The position numbers were made by a program, and so were the translations under genes. The notes beneath the pieces were generated by a model that saw nothing but the letters and a program-made list of their open reading frames with translations, was not told the DNA's origin and searched no databases. Positions 37,195 to 46,362 of a stretch of 48,102 nt of DNA are shown here, in pieces; position 1 is the stretch's first letter, and every line of letters begins with the position of its first letter. The DNA lies in NCBI GenBank assembly GCA_023522315.1, contig JAHCSU010000155.1:1-48102 (forward strand). The letters run 5' to 3'. The DNA is from Nostoc sp. CCCryo 231-06. Lineage in GTDB: Bacteria > Cyanobacteriota > Cyanobacteriia > Cyanobacteriales > Nostocaceae.

Positions 37195-37335
37195 CCACTC
37201 CCCACTCCTAACTCCTAACTCCTAACTCCTAACTCCTAACTCACCACTACTTCGGCTTACCTCGACTTCGCTACTTCGACTTCGCTCAGTACAAGTCGGT
37301 ACAAGTCGCTCAGTACAAGTCCCCACTCCCAACTC
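37195..37335. repeat. STRR heptamers (ACTCCTA) and CTTCGCTCAGTACAAGT repeats
   Basis: About five ACTCCTA/CTCCTAA heptamers in tandem (37205-37240), then CGACTTCGCTACTTCGACTTCG and repeated CGCTCAGTACAAGT units (37280-37320). The second family also occurs near 26780 and 20727. Confidence 0.75.
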
Positions 37336-37425
37336 CCTTAGACATCGGCAATTACCCTTGCTAGATATTTAGCTAAGACATAGGCTGAGAAGATAGGAAA
37401 TTTGCAAATATAAATCAGACAGTCT

Positions 37426-37980
37426 ATGTCTAAATTTTTTGACTATATCACTGAGGAACTACAAGACTTCATTGCAGCCCAACACCTTTTCTTTGTTGGC
37501 TCTGCACCCTTGAGTCCTACGGGTCATGTTAACCTGTCTCCTAAAGGTTTAGGCTGCTTTCGCGTCCTCTCTCCCAACCGAGTAGGTTATTTAGACCTTA
37601 CAGGCAGTGGTAACGAAACATCAGCCCATTTGGAAGAGAATGGGCGGATAACCTTCATGTTTTGCGCCTTTGAAGAACCTGCGTGTATCCTCCGTCTTTA
37701 CGGTCAAGGAAAGACAATTTTACCGAGTTCTCCAGACTGGGACTCCCTGTCTTCTTTGTTTTTCCCAATGCCTGGAACTCGTCAAATTATCGTCGCCGAC
37801 ATTGAAAAAATACAGACTTCCTGTGGTTTTGGCGTACCACTCTATGAATATCAAGGTGAGCGCCAGACTTTAGTAAACTGGGCTAGTAAAAAAGGTGAAG
37901 AGGGAGTTCGAGAATTTCAACAGCAGAGAAATCTTGTCAGCATTGACGGTTTAGCCACACCACTGAGTAAATTACCCTGA
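37426..37980 (+). CDS. Pyridoxamine 5'-phosphate oxidase-like (PPOX) flavoprotein
   Basis: 184 residues. FMN-binding split barrel: FVGSAPLSPTGHVNLSPKGLGCFRVLSPNRVGYLDLTGSGNET (~25-68), ITFMFCAFEEPACILRLYGQGK, and the YEYQGERQTLVNWA end. It has the fold of PPOX enzymes but not the substrate residues of PdxH that I could check, so it is likely an FMN- or F420/haem-dependent reductase of unknown substrate. 33 bp before the GNAT gene on the same strand, so probably co-transcribed. Confidence 0.88.
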   Translation: MSKFFDYITEELQDFIAAQHLFFVGSAPLSPTGHVNLSPKGLGCFRVLSPNRVGYLDLTGSGNETSAHLEENGRITFMFCAFEEPACILRLYGQGKTILPSSPDWDSLSSLFFPMPGTRQIIVADIEKIQTSCGFGVPLYEYQGERQTLVNWASKKGEEGVREFQQQRNLVSIDGLATPLSKLP

Positions 37981-38013
37981 AGAAAGACAAAAGCGGACTT
38001 TAGAGCATGAGTT

Positions 38014-38520
38014 ATGGATTATTCTATTCGTCCACTTACACAGGAAGACGAGGCTTTTCTTTGGTTTATGCTTTACGAAGCAGCCCATTTGGTAGAAGAA
38101 GGTAATTTAACAGTGCAGGATGCAATGAATAATCCTGATTTGGCAAAATATGTTAAAAATTGGGGACGTAAAGATGATAGCGGCTTTGTCGCTATTCTGC
38201 AAAGTAGTAATCAGCCAGTAGGAGCGGCATGGCTGCGTCTATTGACAGGTGAAAATAAAGGATATGGCTATGTTGATGATCAAACTCCTGAACTAGCAAT
38301 AGCAATTCTTCCCCAACATAGAAATAAGGGCATAGGAACGCAGTTACTCACACATTTGTTAGCAGCTGCTAAAACATCTTATCCATCAATATCACTTAGT
38401 ACCAGAGCGACAAATCCAGCCGTGGGTTTATATAAACGATTTGGCTGGGAAGTTCTTGCTGACAGTGAGACAATCAATCGAGTTGGTAATATCTCTTTTA
38501 AAATGAAAATTGATTTTTAA
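38014..38520 (+). CDS. GNAT N-acetyltransferase
   Basis: 168 residues. Starts MDYSIRPLTQEDEAFL; the acetyl-CoA pyrophosphate loop is LPQHRNKGIGTQLLTHLL (~107-124), followed by ISLSTRATNPAVGLYKRFGWEV, the standard motif B. It transfers an acetyl group from acetyl-CoA to an unknown amine. Behind the PPOX gene (33 bp gap); a terminator follows at 38557. Confidence 0.92.
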   Translation: MDYSIRPLTQEDEAFLWFMLYEAAHLVEEGNLTVQDAMNNPDLAKYVKNWGRKDDSGFVAILQSSNQPVGAAWLRLLTGENKGYGYVDDQTPELAIAILPQHRNKGIGTQLLTHLLAAAKTSYPSISLSTRATNPAVGLYKRFGWEVLADSETINRVGNISFKMKIDF

Positions 38521-38556
38521 GCTCAAAGCTCGTCAATTCTAGGGAGTGTAAATAAG

Positions 38557-38595
38557 AAAGCCGCCAAAGCGATCGCAGGTTGCAAGCGGCTTTTT
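38557..38595 (+). terminator. Rho-independent terminator
   Basis: AAAGCCGC (38557-38564) pairs with GCGGCTTT (38586-38593), followed by a T-run, 36 bp after the GNAT stop. The loop contains GCGATCGC. Good terminator for the PPOX-GNAT pair. Confidence 0.75.
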
Positions 38596-38648
38596 GGTGT
38601 AACATCACAATAGTTGTGAAATCTCTACCTTCATTGGAAATTTTGCTT

Positions 38649-38825
38649 TTATGACCTTTTAGGGGTGGTGTCACCACCAATTATTGCTTGGAACAAGTTT
38701 CCTAGTAAAGAGAAAAACGCCGAAACTAACACTACCAGCATTAAACTAGCAAGGGCAGCAAAGGGAGAGATGATGAATAAGAGTAAGAGTGAAAGCATCA
38801 AAATCGTTAGTAATGTCTTATTCAT
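38649..38825 (-). CDS. 58-residue membrane protein, hypothetical
   Basis: ATG at 38825 with an AGGTG element a few bases upstream; ends with TAA at 38649. The product begins MNKTLLTILMLSLLLLFIIS, has two adjoining hydrophobic stretches (~4-23 and ~25-48, FAALASLMLVVLVSAFFSLL) and a polar tail GGDTTPKRS. It looks like a small integral membrane protein, one or two helices. The convergent terminator and the clear positively charged end support a real gene. Function unknown. Confidence 0.55.
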   Translation of the reverse strand: MNKTLLTILMLSLLLLFIISPFAALASLMLVVLVSAFFSLLGNLFQAIIGGDTTPKRS

Positions 38826-38964
38826 CTTTTTTCACCTTTAATAATTGCTCCTCTCAAGCTAACCAACTAAGTCATGACCTTGACCACAGTCCATAGAAAG
38901 AATTAGTCTTAGTTCTCTGGTAAGATTTTGCAAGAAAATTGAGTACAAAAGTTTAATTTATAAA

Positions 38965-39381
38965 TCAACAATCTGTCACCTGTCCTCTGTTAGACTTAAC
39001 CTGTCCGCGCTTAGTTTTGTAGTCAAGGCGCTTTCTTTGAGAACTGCGGCTTGGCTTCGTGGGTTTGCGTTTTATCGTCACTACAACTGCGCTTTGAATG
39101 AGTTCTTGAAGTCGTTTCAATGCTGATTCCCGATTGTTCTCTTGGCTTCGGTGTTCCTGGGCTTTGATTACCACAACTCCGTCTTGGGTGATACGTCGAT
39201 CGTTCAGCTTTAAAAGCTGTTCTTTATAATAAGCTGGTAATGACGAAGCCACAATATCGAAGCGCAAGTGAATCGCAGTGGAAACTTTATTCACATTTTG
39301 ACCTCCTGCTCCTTGCGAACGAATTGCACTAATTTCAATCTCACTCTGTGGGATAATAACTTTGTTGGAAATTTGCAGCAT
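38965..39381 (-). CDS. arfB: Alternative ribosome-rescue peptidyl-tRNA hydrolase ArfB
   Basis: 138 residues, normal length. The GGQ catalytic motif is in IRSQGAGGQNVNKVSTAI (~20-37) and the C-terminus is a Lys/Arg-rich tail (KRKPTKPSRSSQRKRLDYKTKRG) that threads into the mRNA channel of stalled ribosomes. It releases peptides from nonstop complexes. 47 bp after an S4-domain gene on the same strand, probably one transcription unit. Confidence 0.94.
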   Translation of the reverse strand: MLQISNKVIIPQSEIEISAIRSQGAGGQNVNKVSTAIHLRFDIVASSLPAYYKEQLLKLNDRRITQDGVVVIKAQEHRSQENNRESALKRLQELIQSAVVVTIKRKPTKPSRSSQRKRLDYKTKRGQVKSNRGQVTDC

Positions 39382-39428
39382 TACTCACAAGGTAAAAGAG
39401 GAACTTTTCAATTTAGGATAAAAATCCT

Positions 39429-39683
39429 TTACTCAGTTTCTTCGGGAGAATCTATTACTACGTCTTGGTCTTTATTGTTTTCCAAATTCACCTCTAAAGT
39501 CTTTCCTTCTATTGTCACTTTATCACCCGGTACTAATCGCCGCCCTCGTCGGGTTTCTAGCATACCGTTGACTTGAACATCACCACCTTGAATCATCAGC
39601 TTGGCTTGGCCTCCACTTGGCACTATACCCATCAACTTTAAATATTGATTTAACTTAATTGTGTTGTCTCGGATTTTCTTCAT
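39429..39683 (-). CDS. S4-domain RNA-binding protein (YaaA/YbcJ-like)
   Basis: 84 residues. Consists of one S4 domain: IKLNQYLKLMGIVPSGGQAKLMIQGGDVQVNGMLETRRGRRLVPGD (~9-54), then a beta-hairpin end. Stand-alone S4 proteins bind ribosomal or tRNA-like RNA. It precedes arfB by 47 bp, and both concern the ribosome, so the pairing is sensible. Confidence 0.88.
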   Translation of the reverse strand: MKKIRDNTIKLNQYLKLMGIVPSGGQAKLMIQGGDVQVNGMLETRRGRRLVPGDKVTIEGKTLEVNLENNKDQDVVIDSPEETE

Positions 39684-39814
39684 ACTAAATAAAACTACAT
39701 CATCTTAATTGTATCGTGGCGTTATCAAGGCAAAGTGTGAAGGGGGCATCCCAGTTTTTTGCAAAGAGAGGGAAAATCAGTCATGATAAGTAAGATGAGT
39801 ATATTTACTTACCA

Positions 39815-40024
39815 ATGACCCCAGAACAAAAGCAAGCTCTTCAAGAACATGTTCGAGCGATCGCTAAAATACTATATGAAGATACTTCAGCAGAAAGGCT
39901 AACAAGCCTTGCAGGAATTGAATCGGCAGTGCGAAGTCAAATGCAGAAGCATGTCATGCCAGAAGTAGGGGTTTTTTTATTGATCGCGCGTAAAACCCCA
40001 TCCCCTTGTGAGTGGGGCAGTTGA
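39815..40024 (+). pseudogene. N-terminal remnant of an ISKra4-type transposase
   Basis: 69 codons reading MTPEQKQALQEHVRAIAKIL and then YEDTSAERLTSLAGIESAVRS. This resembles the first ~55 residues of ISKra4-family transposases; then the frame leaves the family at about residue 52 (FLLIARKTPSPCEWGS, with TCCCCTTGTGAGTGGGG repeat sequence) and stops. The rest of the transposase is missing and a helicase gene begins 90 bp on. Based on memory of the family, so moderate confidence. Confidence 0.45.
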
Positions 40025-40114
40025 CTATCTATAATGTTGATCTACAAAACTGCCAGATATAGGTGAACAAACTAGTCTGGAAGGTTCTTTTAATGTGTTC
40101 AGGTGACTGGATCT

Positions 40115-43100
40115 ATGATTAAGCTCGGTTTATTGGTACAGTCCCAGAATAACTCTTTGGGTATAGGAAAAGTTACTGAAATATCTGATACCAATGCGAA
40201 CGTTGAGTATTTTTGCTCCATAGGGCAACGTCTACAAAAAACTTTACCTATAAGTTCGCTCTCTCAAGTCAAGCTTGAACCCCAGGCTCGATGCTATATT
40301 AAGTTTCAAACCCAGGATAAATGGATAGTTGGCAGAGTTTTCATCTGGGATGAAGATACAGAAATGTATCAAATAGATTTACCAGATAAGAAAACTGCGA
40401 TCGCTACTGAAGAAGACATTTACGTTCGTTGTAATCTCCCAAACACAGACCCCATCGAAACTTTGGCGATGAAGGGTCACGAAACACCCTACTTCCACGA
40501 CAAAAGATTGGCTTTTGTCAAATCCTTGATTAAGCAACGCGCTGTCAGTCGCGGGATGACAGGACTGATTTCGGCAAATATTAATCTTTATCCTCACCAA
40601 GTTGAAGTTGTCAGGCGGGTACTGGAAGACCCAATTCAACGCTACTTGCTAGCAGATGAGGTGGGACTCGGAAAAACCATCGAAGCGGGGGCGATTCTGC
40701 GTCAATTCCTTCTGGATGAACCAAAAAAAGGGGCGGTGGTATTAGTTCCGCAATATTTGCTCAAACAATGGCGAACTGAGTTAGAAAACAAGTTTTACAT
40801 TTCCCATTTTGGCAAACGGGTAGCGGTGCTAGCGGTTGAAGATATCCATAAAATCAACCTGAAAGCGAAGATAGGCTGCTTAATTTTAGATGAAGCCCAT
40901 CATATCGCAGCAATGGCAACCTCCAAGGATGCAACAGTACGCCAGCGTTTTCAGACTTGCAAAGAAATTGCTCATAAAAGCGATCGCTTACTTTTATTAT
41001 CTGCCACTCCTGTTCTCAATCATGAGCAAGATTTTCTGGCTATGTTGCACTTGCTCGACCCAACAACCTATAAAATTGGTGATTTAGCAGGTTTTCGTGC
41101 CAAAGTTGAAAGCCGTCAGCAAATTGGTAAAGTTCTGCTTTCTTTTAAAGAAGATGCGGAACCTGTTGTCCTCAAAAGCAACTTGCAGCAACTACGCAAC
41201 CTCTTTGCTGAGGATGAGTCTTTACTGAAGCTGGCGGATGATTTAGAAAATTTACCAGCAAATTCTACTGAGCAAGAGCAAATACTCCAAGCGATTCGCG
41301 TCCACGTCAGCGATATTTATCGACTACACCGCCGAATGCTTCGCAACCGTCGCGCTGCGGTGGAAGATGTCATATTTGACCGCAATTTTACGCCAAAAGA
41401 AGAGTATGATTTAGACGAGCGATCGCTTGATATTCACGAACTGCTCAATCAATGGCGGAGTGTTGCTCCTGCTGAAAAGCAATATCAGCGAATTTTTCTG
41501 TTGTTATTCCTAGCTGCTGGTACTTGGTTAGGCATTTTAGAGCAGGTAATTACCGCCCGGTTAACTGGTAAACCTCATGCTAAACTCATCCAAGAGTTTA
41601 AAGAACATGATATTCGCCTATTAACTACAACCCCCAAATTCTCAGGGGAAGAAGAGATTCTGCAATCCTTCCTAAAAATTATTCGTCAACCTCAAGAAGA
41701 CGGACAACGGACGGAAAATTTGAAAACAGTGCTGCTGAATCAGTTAGGTACATACTTCAAAATTCCCGCAAACGTTCGGAAGAATCAAAAGGAATTCATC
41801 ACGAGGATACAGCAGAGAATCAAGAGACCAATTACTGGCGATATTCTGCCGAAATTTATTGTGTTTACCAGTTTTGTGCAAACTTGTGGCGAAATTGTCC
41901 GCTATTTATCTGATAGCTTTGGTGCAGAGACAGTAGCCAGCCATCAATTTGGAGAATCACCAGATAAGGTTGAGGAAGGTTTAAATAAGTTCAAGAATAA
42001 CCCAAACTGCTTTATTCTAGTATGCGATCGCTCTGGAGAAGAAGGGCGGAACCTCCAGTTTGCCGATTGGTTAATTCATTTTGACCTTCCTTGGTCGCCT
42101 AATCAATTAGAACAGAGAATTGGCAGACTTGACCGCATTGGCAGCAAAATTGGCATCCAATCTAGTGCCTTAATTGGCCCCTACTTGGAAGATAGCCCTC
42201 ACAATGCTTGGTATAAAGTATTAAAAGATGGGTTTGGTATTTTTCAACAATCAATTGCCAGTCTCCAGTTTTATGTAGATGATAAACTTGCAGAATTAGA
42301 AACAGTTTTGTTTCAATCCAGTGCTGCTGGATTGTTAGAGATGATTCCGCCAATTCAAGAGCAAATTGAAGCTGAAATAGCTAAAATTAGCGAACAGAAT
42401 GCTCTAGATGAAATTGATGCAAACGATGAAATTGCCACCGAGTATTTTCAAGATTTAGATAATTACGATGCTTGTCATCTAGAGATGAAACGAGCAATTG
42501 AAGGCTGGATTTGTGACGCGCTGGGATTCAGAGGACTCAATAACCCCGACTCATCAGAGATGCGACGTTATCAACCCTCAACGCGGACATTGGTTCCCAT
42601 AAATGACTTAAAAAACCGTTTTGCTGAGAGTTCCCTAGACCAATTTGGTACTTATAATCGCAGGGTAGCAAACCAGAATGCTGGTATTAAACTCTTTCGA
42701 GTTGGGGAAGGATTTGTTGAAGCACTCTGGAACTATATAAACTGGGATGACCGAGGTGAAGCCTTTGCAATGTGGCGCACTGATGCATCTTGGGACTCTA
42801 AAGAAGGAAAGGAGTGGTTCGGTTTCCAATGCAATTATGTAGTCGAAGCAAATTTAAAAATTGCCAAACAAGTTTTACTAGATAACAAACTAGATAGTTC
42901 ACAATTCAAACACTTGCAGCGACGTGTTGATGCTCTATTTCCGCCAATTATAGAAACTATCTATGTTGATGGTCGCAAGGAGCCAATACGCGTTGTTGAA
43001 GATAAAGCGCTCTTAAGTATCTTGCAACGTCCATATAAAGATAAAAACAACAATCAAGGACGAGATTACAATCTAGCAAAGGAACGCTTAGGAATTATTG

Positions 43101-43423
43101 ACGATTTTGTTGACCCTAGTAAATGGCAAAATTTCTGTTATCAAGTGCGTAACACTTCTTCAGAATTACTCTCCAATCGTCCCGATTTTATTGACTTATG
43201 CCAAAGTTGTGCTAAAGTCGCCGAAAAGAAATTAGCCAATAGAGTAGAACAATTACGCCTGCGTCTAAACCAGCAAAGTTGGGATAATGCATTAGCTGAA
43301 GAATTGAAGATAGAAACTGCTTTAAATGCAGCCATTCTAGAGGGAATTCGCCAGCCTCAGATTAGGCTTGATTCTGTCGGTTTTATTATTGTATCGGGGC
43401 GATCGCTTGTGCAATTTGAGTGA
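40115..43423 (+). CDS. Large SNF2/RapA-like helicase, possibly DpdE-like
   Basis: 1102 residues from the ATG at 40115 (a GTG at 40103 is in frame). N-terminal ~100 residues look like two small beta-barrels, as in RapA. Helicase core: ADEVGLGKTIEAG (Walker A, ~179-191), LILDEAHH (~256-263), LLLLSATPVLNH (~293-304), second lobe FIVFTSFVQTCGEIVRYL, SGEEGRNLQFADWLIHFDLPWSPNQLEQRIGRLDRIG (~655-690). A ~400-residue charged C-terminal extension follows. It is a dsDNA/RNA translocase. DpdE of the 7-deazapurine DNA-modification cluster is a similar SNF2 protein, but no dpdA or other dpd gene is seen here, so that name is not used. First gene of the island. Confidence 0.88.
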   Translation: MIKLGLLVQSQNNSLGIGKVTEISDTNANVEYFCSIGQRLQKTLPISSLSQVKLEPQARCYIKFQTQDKWIVGRVFIWDEDTEMYQIDLPDKKTAIATEEDIYVRCNLPNTDPIETLAMKGHETPYFHDKRLAFVKSLIKQRAVSRGMTGLISANINLYPHQVEVVRRVLEDPIQRYLLADEVGLGKTIEAGAILRQFLLDEPKKGAVVLVPQYLLKQWRTELENKFYISHFGKRVAVLAVEDIHKINLKAKIGCLILDEAHHIAAMATSKDATVRQRFQTCKEIAHKSDRLLLLSATPVLNHEQDFLAMLHLLDPTTYKIGDLAGFRAKVESRQQIGKVLLSFKEDAEPVVLKSNLQQLRNLFAEDESLLKLADDLENLPANSTEQEQILQAIRVHVSDIYRLHRRMLRNRRAAVEDVIFDRNFTPKEEYDLDERSLDIHELLNQWRSVAPAEKQYQRIFLLLFLAAGTWLGILEQVITARLTGKPHAKLIQEFKEHDIRLLTTTPKFSGEEEILQSFLKIIRQPQEDGQRTENLKTVLLNQLGTYFKIPANVRKNQKEFITRIQQRIKRPITGDILPKFIVFTSFVQTCGEIVRYLSDSFGAETVASHQFGESPDKVEEGLNKFKNNPNCFILVCDRSGEEGRNLQFADWLIHFDLPWSPNQLEQRIGRLDRIGSKIGIQSSALIGPYLEDSPHNAWYKVLKDGFGIFQQSIASLQFYVDDKLAELETVLFQSSAAGLLEMIPPIQEQIEAEIAKISEQNALDEIDANDEIATEYFQDLDNYDACHLEMKRAIEGWICDALGFRGLNNPDSSEMRRYQPSTRTLVPINDLKNRFAESSLDQFGTYNRRVANQNAGIKLFRVGEGFVEALWNYINWDDRGEAFAMWRTDASWDSKEGKEWFGFQCNYVVEANLKIAKQVLLDNKLDSSQFKHLQRRVDALFPPIIETIYVDGRKEPIRVVEDKALLSILQRPYKDKNNNQGRDYNLAKERLGIIDDFVDPSKWQNFCYQVRNTSSELLSNRPDFIDLCQSCAKVAEKKLANRVEQLRLRLNQQSWDNALAEELKIETALNAAILEGIRQPQIRLDSVGFIIVSGRSLVQFE

Positions 43424-43448
43424 TATAGTCTCTGCAATAATACTCATG

Positions 43449-43485
43449 CTAACCCCGCCTGCAAAGAGGGGTTAGATGGGTTTTT
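43449..43485 (+). terminator. Probable terminator after the helicase gene
   Basis: CTAACCCC (43449-43456) pairs with GGGGTTAG (43468-43475); ATGGG then TTTTTATT follow. The T-run is displaced by five bases from the stem, so efficiency is uncertain. Confidence 0.4.
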
Positions 43486-43638
43486 ATTCTCGTTATCGTT
43501 CACACTTGTGGTTAAATTAACGTAAGCAGTTGACAATTGCAGCTAAAACTCGTGAGTTAGTTATAATAGGTAGCCTAACGCGTTTGCGTATTTCTACCCA
43601 GTCAATTAAGCCAGAATTATGTTGGTCACTCACAAAAT

Positions 43639-45156
43639 ATGGAGATTCAGATAGTTCTTTACATTTATTCATTTCCCTCGTATCTGCGGGAACAGCCACG
43701 AGTTAAAATTGGCAGAACTTCTGGGAGTATTGATGCTGATCCTAAAGAATTAGCATTGCAGCGCATACGTGGACAGATTAGAACTTCACATGCAGAAGAA
43801 CCAAAATTATTGGGTGCAGTCAAAGTTCCAGGCGAGTGGGTGGAAACAACAATTCATTCCCAATTGAGAATTCAGGGATATCATATTTCAGAAGCACCTG
43901 GAATCGAGTGGTTTAGATTTCCCAATCAAAAAGAATTACAGGATTTCCTAGATAGGATTTATCGAGCTGTAATCATTGATGATTTCTCAGAATTAGGTGG
44001 GGGACGAAGAGATATTGAAGGAGACTCATTCGAGTCTATCGTTTCTGCATTTGGGGTAAGAAAGCTTAGTGGTAGTGAGTTTAGGCGTGAGATAGAATTA
44101 GTCAAAGTCCTTGATGATGAACTATCTCCAATGTATCCAGGCTTTCCCCAATGGTTCGATAGAACAATGAGCAGTTCAGATGCTGTTTTTAACGTAGCTT
44201 ATAGAGATAGACAAGCTATTGGAGTTGCTATTTGGAAGCCGAAAGGGAATGGAATAGCTAAACTATCAACTCTTTTTGTTACTGAGAATTATCGACGTAG
44301 TGGTATCGGAAGAAACTTAATCTTAACTTGTTTTGAGCAATGGAAATCAGAACGAATTAGAAGAGCCTTTGTTACCACAGCCAGAGTCGAACTCGTTAAA
44401 TTCTTTGAACGTTATGGGTTCTGGGTAGAAGGTATAGGGCGGGAAATATACCAACGTAAAGCTCATCAACCGGAATGGTTCTTAACGAAACTATTCTTTT
44501 ACGAATCTGATAAGAGTAGTTTGGACGCAATAAATAAGGCAAAGATTCTATTTCCATCAATAATATCGACTTCTTATAATCCTGCTGGTAGAGAAGAAGT
44601 TGAACAAATTCAGCTTCACGATGCAACAGTTCAGCTAAGTGCTTATAATGGTAGTTTAATTAATCAATTCCCTCTCGATTCTTGGCTAAACTTGACTTAT
44701 CCAGCAGAGTCAGTCTACACTCCTAAAACAGCTTATATTATACCAATTCGCCCTCAATTCTTGATTCAGATATTTCAAGCTGGCAAGACGGTTTACTATG
44801 GACGATGTAGTTGTAAACAAGATGACATGAGAGGATCATTGATATTGTTCTATGCCAGCCATCCTATATCTGGTATAGTAGCGAGCGCCAGAATTGTTAA
44901 TCGATACATTGGAACACCCACTAAACTGTATAGTGATTTCGGTATGAAGGGTGTTCTCACCTTAGAAGAGATCGGTAGTAAGGAACAAGAACGACAGGCT
45001 GTTGAGTTCGACTTCCTAATGCCACTTAGTCAAGTAGTTCATCTAAATGACTTACTCAGTAATGGTGTTCTCAATGGCCCACCACAAGCAATGCACAGCC
45101 TTGGTATAGAACGTTATAGAATAGCCGTTGAACTTGGAGGTTTTTATGCAGGTTAA
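43639..45156 (+). CDS. Three-domain fusion: GIY-YIG-type nuclease, GNAT, ASCH/PUA-like
   Basis: 505 residues. Residues ~1-110 look like a T5orf172/MUG113 GIY-YIG-type nuclease: LYIYSFPSYLREQPRVKIGRTS, ALQRIRGQI, and IEWFRFPNQKEL. Residues ~130-290 are a GNAT domain: VAYRDRQAIGVAIWKPKG and LSTLFVTENYRRSGIGRNLI (acetyl-CoA loop). Residues ~345-505 resemble an ASCH/PUA-like domain: IPIRPQFLIQIFQAGKTVYYGRCS, GSLILFYASHPISGIVASARI. PUA-superfamily domains read modified or unusual nucleobases. I know no named family with this order. The next gene, an ASCH protein, overlaps by 11 nt. Function unknown; a defence role is inferred. Confidence 0.7.
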   Translation: MEIQIVLYIYSFPSYLREQPRVKIGRTSGSIDADPKELALQRIRGQIRTSHAEEPKLLGAVKVPGEWVETTIHSQLRIQGYHISEAPGIEWFRFPNQKELQDFLDRIYRAVIIDDFSELGGGRRDIEGDSFESIVSAFGVRKLSGSEFRREIELVKVLDDELSPMYPGFPQWFDRTMSSSDAVFNVAYRDRQAIGVAIWKPKGNGIAKLSTLFVTENYRRSGIGRNLILTCFEQWKSERIRRAFVTTARVELVKFFERYGFWVEGIGREIYQRKAHQPEWFLTKLFFYESDKSSLDAINKAKILFPSIISTSYNPAGREEVEQIQLHDATVQLSAYNGSLINQFPLDSWLNLTYPAESVYTPKTAYIIPIRPQFLIQIFQAGKTVYYGRCSCKQDDMRGSLILFYASHPISGIVASARIVNRYIGTPTKLYSDFGMKGVLTLEEIGSKEQERQAVEFDFLMPLSQVVHLNDLLSNGVLNGPPQAMHSLGIERYRIAVELGGFYAG

Positions 45157-45646
45157 ACACATCAAAGCTCTAAGCATAAAGCGAATTTACGCTGAACGTA
45201 TTATTGATGGGACTAAAAAAATTGAGTTACGAAAACGCTCAATTGGGATGGAATTAGGTGATCTAATTCTTTTGTACGAAACAACACCTGATTCTATTAT
45301 AAGGGGAGGTTTTGTTGCTGATAAAACTATATCCTTATCTGTCTCAAAGATGTGGAGTAAGTATCACCACATTCTGGGAGTAGACAAAGAGTTTTATGAT
45401 ATATATTTTGAAAATTGTGAATTTGCATACGGCACTTTTATATATCAAAGCTTTCTTTTTCCTTCAATTTCTCTGAAAGAAATACACGAAAGTTGCCATA
45501 ATTTTACACCACCACAAGCCACAATCAACTGGCGTAAAGATTGGTACATTCAGTCCGAATGGATTGATGCACTTAATAAAGGAAGAAATCAGTTAATGCA
45601 GGAAGGAAGACTAAGTGAACAGTTGAGTTTATTTGCATTGCAATAA
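45146..45646 (+). CDS. ASCH-domain protein
   Basis: 166 residues from the ATG at 45146 (GGAGG 5 nt upstream decides this start; a TTG at 45128 is unlikely). Domain signature: IKALSIKRIYAERIIDGTKKIELRKRS (Gly-x-Lys-x-x-Glu-x-Arg), LILLYETTPDSIIRGGFVADK. ASCH domains belong to the PUA superfamily, thought to bind RNA or modified nucleosides; one characterised ASCH enzyme hydrolyses N4-acetylcytidine. Its start overlaps the stop of the GIY-YIG/GNAT fusion by 11 nt, so both are translated together. Cytoplasmic. Confidence 0.85.
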   Translation: MQVKHIKALSIKRIYAERIIDGTKKIELRKRSIGMELGDLILLYETTPDSIIRGGFVADKTISLSVSKMWSKYHHILGVDKEFYDIYFENCEFAYGTFIYQSFLFPSISLKEIHESCHNFTPPQATINWRKDWYIQSEWIDALNKGRNQLMQEGRLSEQLSLFALQ

Positions 45647-45786
45647 ATTAGAGTATATTAATTTTATTCCACTTTCGACGCTAAATGAAATGATCGCAGG
45701 AGCAATTTTGTAGAGTTGACGATTAAACAAATCGTTGTTTAGATTTAAAGCTCATCATTTTTGTTATTTTTTAAGAAATAAACAAT

Positions 45787-46338
45787 ATGGTAAAACGTAA
45801 AATAATTTTCGTCGGTGGAGTGCATGGTGTTGGTAAAACAAACCTTTGTAAAAATATAGAATTAAGATTTAATATCGAACATTTTTCAGCAAGCAATCTG
45901 ATTACTAGAGAAAAGGCAGAGGAACATCTTCGTAATAAACAAGTTGAGAATATTGCCGGAAATCAAGACATTTTAGTAAAATCAATAAACAAGTATCTAA
46001 AAAATGACAATACGTATTTAATTGATGGGCATTTTTGTCTCTTAAACAAGGATAATGAAATCACTAAAATTCCATACTCAACATTTGAAGGTATTTCTCC
46101 TAGTGCTATTATTGTTTTATTTGAGGAACCTGAAAATATCTCTACTCGTTTAAGCTCAAGAGACAGTATTAAACATGATCTACCTCTGCTACGCTCTTTT
46201 CAAGAACAAGAAATTTATTATGCTGAGTACATCAGGGATAAATTAAACATTCCCTATCTAATGTGTAATGCTACTAAGTACGAGGACAAAATATATACTT
46301 TTATTGAAGGTTTAGTGGCTCAACCAGTATCGGAATGA
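45787..46338 (+). CDS. P-loop kinase-like AAA ATPase
   Basis: 183 residues. Walker A GGVHGVGKTNLC (~10-21) at the extreme N-terminus, YLIDGHFCLLNKDNEI (~78-93) as the Walker B-like segment, and IIVLFEEPENISTRLSSRD (~113-131) with basic residues as in the lid of nucleotide kinases. Architecture fits the AAA_17/18-type small nucleotide kinases; the substrate is not recognisable. 140 bp after the ASCH gene with an AT-rich gap. Could be a nucleotide- or nucleoside-kinase effector, or a kinase-type toxin; neither is shown by sequence. Confidence 0.75.
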   Translation: MVKRKIIFVGGVHGVGKTNLCKNIELRFNIEHFSASNLITREKAEEHLRNKQVENIAGNQDILVKSINKYLKNDNTYLIDGHFCLLNKDNEITKIPYSTFEGISPSAIIVLFEEPENISTRLSSRDSIKHDLPLLRSFQEQEIYYAEYIRDKLNIPYLMCNATKYEDKIYTFIEGLVAQPVSE

Positions 46339-46362
46339 AAATTTCCTCAGCCTTATTAGCAT

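Noticed and set aside
37195-37245. Tandem repeats as a CRISPR array
   Set aside because: Units are 7 bp in direct tandem without spacers and no cas gene is near; STRR type.
38498-38680. Minus-strand frame overlapping the GNAT end and terminator
   Set aside because: Covers the terminator hairpin and the reverse of a real gene; no domain.
40115-43423. Full Dpd (7-deazapurine) DNA-modification cluster
   Set aside because: Only a DpdE-like helicase is possible; no dpdA transglycosylase-like gene or other dpd gene is visible within the window.
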